A stretch of 64,000 bases of DNA, from the NCBI GenBank assembly GCA_008828725.1, contig MEHQ01003778.1, positions 29,609-93,608 on the forward strand. Reading direction: 5' to 3'. Below the pieces are notes generated by a model. That model saw only the letters and a list, made by a program, of their open reading frames with translations. It was not told where the DNA came from and searched no databases. Made by a program: the position numbers and the translations under genes. Shown here in pieces: positions 56,440-64,000 of this stretch. The first letter of the stretch is position 1. Each line of letters starts with the position of its first letter. This DNA is from Saccharina japonica (lineage: Eukaryota > Sar > Phaeophyceae > Laminariales > Laminariaceae).

Positions 56440-58279
56440 GCTATCGAGCGTGGCGGCGGCAGCTTGCAGCGCGCTATCGCCACACTTCGGCGACTATCTG
56501 ACCCAGGAAGGTCGGAAGGGGGGTCTAAGTACAGCAGGTTATCACCGAGGGGGGATGCGTCCCGGATGTCAGCGGAGGAGCAGGGTCCAACTTCTAGGAC
56601 TCTGTAGGGGCCCGTCCAGTTGAGCGCAAGTTTAGTCTTGGGTACCTGAGCGTCGGTGTTAGCCTTCACGCCCTGGCGAATGGTGGAAGCTGTATTGTAC
56701 ACCCATGCCCAACCTCTAACGGCGAATTTAGGAACCAGGTGCAGCGCGTCGGCGAGGGCGGTGTATCGGCGGTTAACGCGGGAAACGGTGAGGGCATTGC
56801 GTTGGCGAATAATGGCTTTCCCACGCTGCTGTCGGTCTGTAGCCAGGTCAAAGTAGGCTAGGTGGGCGTGGTCCAAACGTTCTTGTCCAGCGACTCCAGC
56901 ACGGTCGAAAACCGTCAGGGGAAGACGTCGAAATCTACGCATGCATGTGAATCTCGTTGGGAGCCAAGCCTGTCGCTGCGCTGGCCGAATTGTTGTACAC
57001 GAAATCGAGCTTAGGGAGGTGAATATCCCAGTCGTCTTGATTTTCGTTGACGGCCTTAGCCGGCATTCTTCCCATTGTGTGGTGCACGCACTCATCGCCG
57101 CTATTAAAGTTTGGAAGATAGGAGCTTGCGGCAAGCTTGCGCACTCCCAAAAGATGAAAGACAACTTGTGAAAGCTTGGACCAGAACTGAAGGCCATTGT
57201 CCGAACGTGGTGCGTGGGCACCCACCGAGGGTAATATATATACAGGCTGGTTCAAGTATACCGCGGAAAATTCACTCAGTGGCCAGAGTCCACGCCGTTT
57301 TTTTAAGATAGACCCTGAAATTTGGCACACGTGTTTTATGCGCCCTAACCGAGACTTCAACGGGTGTTTTTTTTTCCGTCAGATATTGTTTGTTTTGCAT
57401 TTTTGGGGATTTTTTGGGAAGTTTGGGTCTTCAGAGATCCAAAATTTCCGGCGAAAAAAAAAAACACATTCGTAAAAGGCTCGGGCAGGGCGCATAAAAC
57501 ACGTGAACCAAATTTCAGGGCCTATCTCCAAAAAACGGCGTGGACATTTGGACTTTAGTGCGGTAAAAGTGCAAAAATAGGCGTTGCCTCGTAATTACAT
57601 AGTTTCAGTATAGAATCGATTTTTGGACTTAATATGATCATACGCAGCCAGATCTTGGAATATTTGCGTGAAACTTTGTACAAACATGTCTTGGACCACC
57701 TGGAAGCGGCTTGTTCAGAAAAACAAATTAGGGGGGAAAAATGTTTTCCTACGGAAACGCCTGACTATTGTTGACCACTTCGAAGGCCTGTGATTGGTCG
57801 GGCCACATTTTCGGCGGTAGCGCCAGTTCTAGGTCCTTGAACAAAACACTGCCGATGTCACCCTCTTCCATTGTTCATGGCGGTCAGTATGATACCAAAT
57901 ATGTGACATTGGAGCTGCTATTGCATGCGGCATTCGTGAAATACGAAAATTTCTGTGATATGCCTGCCTGAACCAGCTCGTACCAAGATGTTGGCCGAGC
58001 CCTCCGCGATGAGCTCTGCTGCAGTGACGCAAATAGATCCGCCCGACGACTGAAAAGTTCGGTGATGAGCAAGATACAAGAGTTGCCCCACGGCGTCACC
58101 GGAAGGGGGCAGAAACAGTCGACAGTGATGGCGATACCCGGACCTTGGCATAGAGCTGATTGGCCGGCGGACAGTAAGCCGTGGGCTTTTCTGGGCTTGG
58201 CGCGTGAGGCAGTGGCGGAGCCATCACTAAGGTGCATACGTTCGTTCATGCCTATCCGACAGTAGGACCGTTCGAGCAT
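56440..58279 (-). mobile_element. Decayed gypsy-type (Ty3) integrase fragment, interrupted
   Basis: On the minus strand the N-terminal half of an integrase core lies at 58,279-57,983 (ITVDCFCPLPVTPWGNS, with the first catalytic Asp). After an inserted element the core resumes at 57,240 with SDNGLQFWSKL (second Asp), then GDECVHH (Glu retained), FVYNNSASAATGLAPNE and a C-terminal stretch with KLALNWTGPYRVLEVG typical of the chromodomain-adjacent tail. The frame shifts at least twice. No LTR, reverse transcriptase, RNase H or protease was seen nearby, so it is a dead fragment. Confidence 0.75.
57241..57982. mobile_element. About 740-bp inverted-repeat element inside the integrase
   Basis: Left end TACAGGCTGGTTCAAG and right end complement TACGAGCTGGTTCAGG match at 14 of 16 positions and resemble the ends of the element at 52,841. 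The integrase reading frame stops at one border and resumes at the other. Inside, 57,288-57,545 is a long inverted repeat (CCACGCCGTTTTTT and complement, TGAAATTTGG, CACGTGTTTTATGCGCCCT). Confidence 0.65.
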
Positions 58280-58826
58280 ACGTGCGTGTTGTGCTGGGGT
58301 GACAATACAAGCAACCCACCATGACTATCACGGGAACCCGTGGCAATTTACGTTGGGTTCAAGTCCGTTACTCTAATGGGTTTCGATGAGTTCCGGTGGA
58401 TACACGTGGGAAGACGTAAGTCATGCGGAAGCTCGTACAAGGCAGACCCCAAGGAACCCCTGAAATTTCATTTTTGGCAGAATAGACTATGGAAATCTCC
58501 AACAACAAAAAACATGAAAATAGCACGAAACCCTTGTCTGCCCCGCAAGCGCATTGTGCCGAAGTTTCACACGTATTGCTCAATTTTAACATACCGGGTA
58601 TGTTTTAGGTGGTTTTTGTACAAAGAGCACTTAGCTGTTCGCAAATTCTGTCGTGTTCGTGCGATGCTAAATGTGAGACCAGAAACGATACATACGCACA
58701 AAAAACAAAACACCATATTGACTGTGTACATATAACGGTGATTAATTGTTGTGGGTGTACATCGTGTCGACGCTGTTGCCTTCACCAACTTTATACCAAC
58801 GTTATACTTTGTGTCTTCATGTATCA

Positions 58827-59015
58827 TACAGTGCAAGACACCTATTAATAATAAGAAACAGGAAAGCTGGCCCAGGCGGGATTTCTTATTCGAGAGAGGG
58901 TGTTTCCTACTCTAATTCCAAGGCAACGGCTCTCGAATTTTCTGTTTTCCACTAAATATCAGCCTGGCATTCTTATTGGCCTGTTTCTTACTCTTCGGTG
59001 CCCTGTACTACTGTA
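58827..59015. mobile_element. MITE family D, copy 3
   Basis: TACAGTGCAAGACACC at the left and GGTGCCCTGTACTACTGTA at the right, with GGGATTTCTTATTCGAGAGAGG and CCTGGCATTCTTATTGGCC inside. Length is 189 bp. Confidence 0.7.
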
Positions 59016-59181
59016 TGGATGTATCGAGTTTTTCTTCCCGATTTGTTTACATTTTACCCTGTTTTACCCCAAATCCGTGTTTCGCTTTTTTTTGGATTTC
59101 CTTTTTTTCGCTTTCATTGTTGTCGTCGTTTTGTTACGTTGATTTGTTTCTCTTTTCTCTTATATTCCCGTCAAACTGTAC

Positions 59182-59363
59182 TACTGCAATACAGGACACG
59201 TAATAAGAAACAGAAAGTATGTCCAGGCTGGATTTCTTATTTGAGAGAGGGTGATTTCTACACTAATTTCAAGATAATAACTCCATAATTTAATATTTTC
59301 TTCGAAATCCCAGGCTGGCTTTCTTATTAGATTGTTTCTTATTAGGCATCCTATACTGCTGTA
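59182..59363. mobile_element. MITE family D, copy 4
   Basis: TACTGCAATACAGGACACG at the left and CATCCTATACTGCTGTA at the right. The interior TCCAGGCTGGATTTCTTATT and CAGGCTGGCTTTCTTATT matches the other copies. It lies 166 bp from copy 3. Confidence 0.7.
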
Positions 59364-62300
59364 TCAATACTATTCATACAACAACCATAAACCAAATAAA
59401 ATACACAGGACGTTGGCCTGGCACATTATTCCCAACAAGGCGAGTACATTGTTTCGCGTACATTGATTGGACAATCCGAGGACGTTGTGAACGTGTTGTG
59501 TTCGCCAATGACTGATCTTAAGATTTGTGGCGCAAGGTTTACTTTTCAGGTCAACCAGAGTACGCTCTTATATAAGGTACACCCCAATGACCACCCGTGA
59601 AGCCCGCGGTGTACCACGGTACATACATATCGTGTGGCCCCGTGTGATGTCCCGAGGGACGTTCACGGACCCCCGTGGGACCCCACGACGTATACACGAC
59701 GGGGTATTCGTATGGGACGTCCCGTGACGCTCTGGCCCGGCAGGCTGAAACACTGTCGTCTGTACTGGTGTCGAAAGGAACATTCGCGCATTCACAGCTC
59801 ACCTCATAGATAATGTGCAGAGTAGAAATCAACGGGGGGAGGCAAAACGCCCAGAAATACCGCCCTTCTCCAGGGAGAACAGGGATAAATTAAGTAGGAA
59901 GGCGGGATCCGTGCTAACGATTAATTGGTTCTCCTGGAGCTTGAAAAAAACATACCGTATATATATATCGAACACTCGACTTCATGGATGGTTCTGAAAC
60001 CCCCAAAAATGACGTTTGAAAAAATAATCCCCCCCGTCTCGTCGCCCCGGTGAATTTGTTTTTCGCCGTATTCCGAGCTTTTTTATTTATTTTCGGACCT
60101 CGCGCCAATCGACTCCGCTTGGCCGATTTAGGTGGGGTAGAGCCACTCAGAATATTGGTCAGACACGATACGCGATGAGGAGGCGCCCTGCGGCATGAGT
60201 GTGGTTCCCAGGCTGGACCGCAAAGCCCAGCTGTAAGTATCGTAGAGTGGGCGAGGTGTAGTGTGCTTCAACGCGTGATTTCGAGGTCTCTTATTTCAGT
60301 CTGTTTTGTGTGTGTGTAAATAATGCGTGTCGCGCTCACATTTTCAGCAATATTCTGCGTGTTTTAAAATAGGCTCAGGTCAGGCAATAATTATAGTACG
60401 AGTGTGCATTTTTGTACGTTGACACCAAATACGCTTGAGGAAGTTCTGAAACCGGATTCAGAATTGCCGCCCCCCAAATACGCTCTCCACCCCATATGTC
60501 GTAAGGACGTGATGACATGTATATGGTTATACAAACACGACCATACATATAACCCCCCCCGCCCCCCCACCTTGCTCCGTCTCGAAAGGGATGCGTGGTC
60601 AATGGTCAAATGACTAAGGCAAGCAGCAAATGAGTACGCCCCCCCCCACCCTAGTCTAAAAACTCTAACAACATATTATTACTTGAAGTATATATAAACG
60701 ATTATTCGTTTCGTTTGCCAAATATCATACTAACCCCCATTCGAAATGTTCAGGTGTGTCAGGCCATTTTTGAAACACGGGGGGGGTTCGGCACGATCCC
60801 CGCTTTTGGCGTTTTTGCGAATTCGCCGCCTGGAAACAGGAAAATGCGTTGAAACCCATGCGTCACTTACGTCTTTTTCACACAGTAGTTTCTTAAAACT
60901 AAGACATGATGACATGTGAAAAAAAATATGGGGTAGGGGGTCGGGGTGGTACCAAACCATCCCTCCTCCCAACAAAAAAACAAATCCTCAGCGCGAAAGT
61001 CCCCGTTAAGTCACCCTACATCTCATCAGCTGGCCCACACGGTTCCGGATTAAGCGAGGTACCTCTCGCCCTGTGTGTGTGCTTCTCTGCTGTCTGGCAT
61101 ATGGTGCTTGCTGGTGTGTATCTTGGGGTGTTTTCTTGGTGGCTCGCCTAAAAAGCAGAGCCCTTAGACGGGGGCGTGTAAATCTTCTGCCGGTTTCCCA
61201 GGTTGTATGTACGTATAATATTTCCCACGTGGTTCTTTCCCGCACACAGTACATTACAGGACACCTACGTATATATCGTATTCTATTGAGTACACGGAGG
61301 GGAGGAGAATTGGTTGGAGGAGATTGGTGGTATTCGACAAATAGGGTCAGCTTTTTCATTCTGAATGAATAATGCCCTGCACATTGTCGGAAGGCAAATA
61401 ATATAATAATACAAGGGGCTTCGCCGGCGGCCTGGACGGCCGCCGGTCGCAGCCTTGCGTGGTACCGGGAATGTTAGCAGCATTGTGGCTAAGGATAGGG
61501 GTCAGACGTAATGCCAAGAGTTACACATGTTAGCAGAGCAGCAATGTGTCGAAGGATAATAATCAGACGTACTGCCAAGAGTTGTGAGAGTGCTCTGCAC
61601 ACTGCCCACGGAGAGTGTCAACCGTATCACTCGTAATAAATGTGATCCTGCTGCTGCTGTACTCATACGTGTGCGCGCGTATGTATCTTGGTCACACACC
61701 TGACACGTGCACATTGTATGCTGTACAGTTCTGCCTACTACTACTGCTGTGTGGGCCTGTGGGTCTACACATCTTCGAAACAGGCGAACAACGGCGACAA
61801 CAGGAAAAAAAACAACAACTGATACGACGTGCGTGTATCTTTGATACTGGTCATGATACATATCCAACCTACGTAATGCTCACACAGCTCGTGATAGGTA
61901 CTATTGTAGTACAGCAGTATTTCAGAGTACTGGTACACTCCACACACGCGTCTTCGATATATACCCGATGCACGTATACATCTACGCGCCCCCTCCGCCA
62001 AAGCAAGACCAAAGAACAAAAAACAAAAACGTAAAAAAACGTAAAAAAAAACGTGTTTCCCCATCCCCGTTTGTAAATGCCATTTTTTTATTTTGAAACC
62101 CTCAACGTATATTGAGCACGATGAGGCGATTTTTTTTTTGAGGCGATGCTCTCGATAGCCTCGTATCCCCGATCGTCCTTCCTTCGCCGACACGTCTCCG
62201 ATTCAAGCGTACCGAGACTCTCCGTCCTCTCGTGTCTCAGAGAGCCCCGTCGTCTCCGGGCGCGCTTGACGGGCACGCCATTTGAGCTCGTTCGACGAGT

Positions 62301-62684
62301 CACCGACACGGGGACTCATTTCGTATCTATGATTGGAGTTGGCACCACTCTGGGCGCAAATGTAGGGACCGTTTAGACTTGATATGTATATTAAACAGTT
62401 CTTATTTTTCCGTTCCAGAGTGCTGCCAAAGTCATGCAAAATTGTAAACTTGTAAATTTCAAGCTCTCGACCTCTCTTTGCTTGACCGTGCTCCCTCTAC
62501 GTGCACGTGACGGCGAGACGCGAAATCGTGCATATACCATTTGTAGCTCCGTGATGCTGCTGTGCATATACCATGTGTAGCTTCGTGATGCTGCAGGCTC
62601 ATCATAGCAGCTTCAGCTGCTGCTGTACTATTATGTACATACAGCATATACATGCTGCTGTAGACTACCCGGGTTCAAAAATAT
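59364..62684. other. Intergenic, no gene recognised
   Basis: There are homopolymer runs (C near 60,547 and 60,641, G near 60,780) and short unsupported open frames. A solitary TACAGGACACCT at 61,257 resembles one end of MITE family D. Confidence 0.4.
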
Positions 62685-63098
62685 TTGAGAGTTCGCAGTT
62701 CTCCACGAGCGCCTGGGTGGCATGTGTTCTCGGGGTTACAAACTCTTCCCCAGATCCTAGCACAAACCTCGCTCAGTGGCCTTCACAATGGCGACGCCGG
62801 CCACGTAATCGACTCCCCGCACGGGTCGGAGGTCAGAGAACACGTACCGAAGAAAACACGCGAAGACATGAGCCCTGCTATGCAGACTACGAACCAAACG
62901 TCTCACAGGGCACGATTTTTCGGAGATCTCGTCGTAGATCTCGACGTCGAGGCCTCGCGCGCGCGCTACGGCGCCGAGCGGGCGGATCAGCGAAGCCGGC
63001 GGTTGCAGGCGAGGCGGGGGCACGCCTCAGCGAGAAATCGCGCGGAAAGGCGATCAGAGGCTGGAGATATCCGCAGACCTAAGGATGTGCATATGTGA
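62685..63098 (+). other. GC-rich segment open on both strands, function unknown
   Basis: A 137-codon plus-strand frame and an 88-codon minus-strand frame overlap in a CpG-rich segment (62,760-63,060) that contrasts with AT-rich flanks. Neither has a recognised domain. The plus frame is rich in Arg and Ala at its end. It may be an exon of an unrecognised gene or a transposon remnant. Confidence 0.2.
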
Positions 63099-64000
63099 TA
63101 AGCGAACTAAGATATATAGATTTATATATATGTGCTATGTTTGTGAAATTTTCGCACTTTTCGCAACTTTTCTCTGCGTACGAGCACTTTTCGGCAAAAC
63201 GCTTAAGTACCCCGACACAGCAAGCCCGCCCGGACACATTGGTCATGGTTTGGGCTCGATCCGAGCTCTGTGGCTCGCGTGGCGGGCGCTCGAAGTTTTT
63301 TTTCCCGCGGGAGTGGATAAGCCGATTTCCCGGGTTTTCTGCATGAGGCCGTGTTTAGTACGTACGTGCCAGTATAATATTTCACATTTCGTAATTGTTA
63401 GCGCTTTTTTTCCGAAGGACAGAGCAGCAGGATGTCCTGCCTCATGTACCTGCTGCGCGCACAGCACAGAACGCAGTCCACATGCGTCTCTCGTCTGTAC
63501 GGTGAGGAGGTTGTCGAGCCGAATTCGAGTGTATTACTGCAGTCGTGCTCATGTCGAATCCGTCCGTAGACTGCATTAAATTTGTAACTGTGCTTCCAGA
63601 GTGAATTTGCCCCTTTTGCACGGGCGTAATGGTTCACGTTGATTTGTGAGCCTTTGAGGCGTTTTGGTCTTCCAGCACGAGAAACGACAGCAGCAGCACC
63701 GCAGAGAGCGTGTTACAAACAGTACAACCTCAATGTTACAACCCTGCCGCCCAGCAGCACAGCAGCCAGCGTAGCAGCAGCTCAGGCATTACACATGCAT
63801 GCGCGTGCCTTAGTATCCGTGCTGTACCGTGACGAGTTCTTTTGTCGAAGCCTGCGAATTTTCCGAGTCATGGCATATGCACTACCTGCAGAATCGATGC
63901 TCATGTACGAACCTCTCCGCTGTCCCGAAATGTAATAACCTTTTGTTCATTAATAACTATATATAAACTGTCGTTACTTTTCCGGACAGAGTTGTACAAC
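63099..64000. other. No recognised feature
   Basis: Short CAGCAG-rich stretch near 63,690-63,790. No exon or repeat family was recognised. Confidence 0.4.

Noticed and set aside
1..64000. CRISPR arrays, rRNA genes, telomeric repeats
   Set aside because: No regularly spaced direct repeats with unique spacers, no rRNA-like conserved blocks and no telomere-type hexamer or heptamer arrays were seen.

Overview
The window looks like nuclear DNA of a large, intron-rich eukaryotic genome. Coding DNA is a few per cent of the sequence. Genes are broken by GT-AG introns of 0.2-5.6 kb, and the rest is packed with SINEs, 5'-truncated LINEs, MITE-like inverted-repeat elements and a decayed gypsy integrase. 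A Pmp-type beta-helix protein, a leishmanolysin-like secreted protease with an EGF module, and this repeat load suggest a photosynthetic stramenopile, most likely a brown alga. That assignment is inference; no rRNA or organelle marker is present. No CRISPR array and no bacterial operon were seen.

Region 1 (about 1-23,100, minus strand) holds one very long gene with 11 exons in the window, running off the left edge. Exon 1 (22,618-23,098) encodes a signal peptide and the first GGA(I/V)...FxxN repeat. Ten further exons of 78-84 bp each encode one repeat of the chlamydial polymorphic outer membrane protein (Pmp) type, and every intron is phase 1, so each exon is a frame-neutral cassette. Two exons with their introns were copied as a tandem unit of about 1.5 kb (10,440-13,520).

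Region 2 (about 23,100-39,870) is intergenic. It holds several SINE families (one with a LINE-like 3' tail), MITEs, a truncated LINE, a head-to-head repeat pair and a GC-rich block with GGCCCGGCC tandem repeats.

Region 3 (39,878-48,602, plus strand) is a complete seven-exon gene for a secreted leishmanolysin-like zinc metalloprotease of 444 residues, with a TATA box, signal peptide, unknown Cys-rich domain, EGF module, HEMGH motif, distal His and Met-turn. All six splice junctions agree in phase. Intron 1 carries an antisense LINE and intron 4 a SINE. Two small PPC-like exons follow at 48,910-49,539.

Region 4 (about 49,700-64,000) is repeat-rich: a satellite array interrupted by a 712-bp inverted-repeat element, MITEs, and a gypsy integrase split by an element of about 740 bp.

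Both supported genes encode predicted secreted proteins (a beta-helix surface protein and an extracellular protease), consistent with cell-surface or wall functions. No direct functional link can be shown from the sequence.
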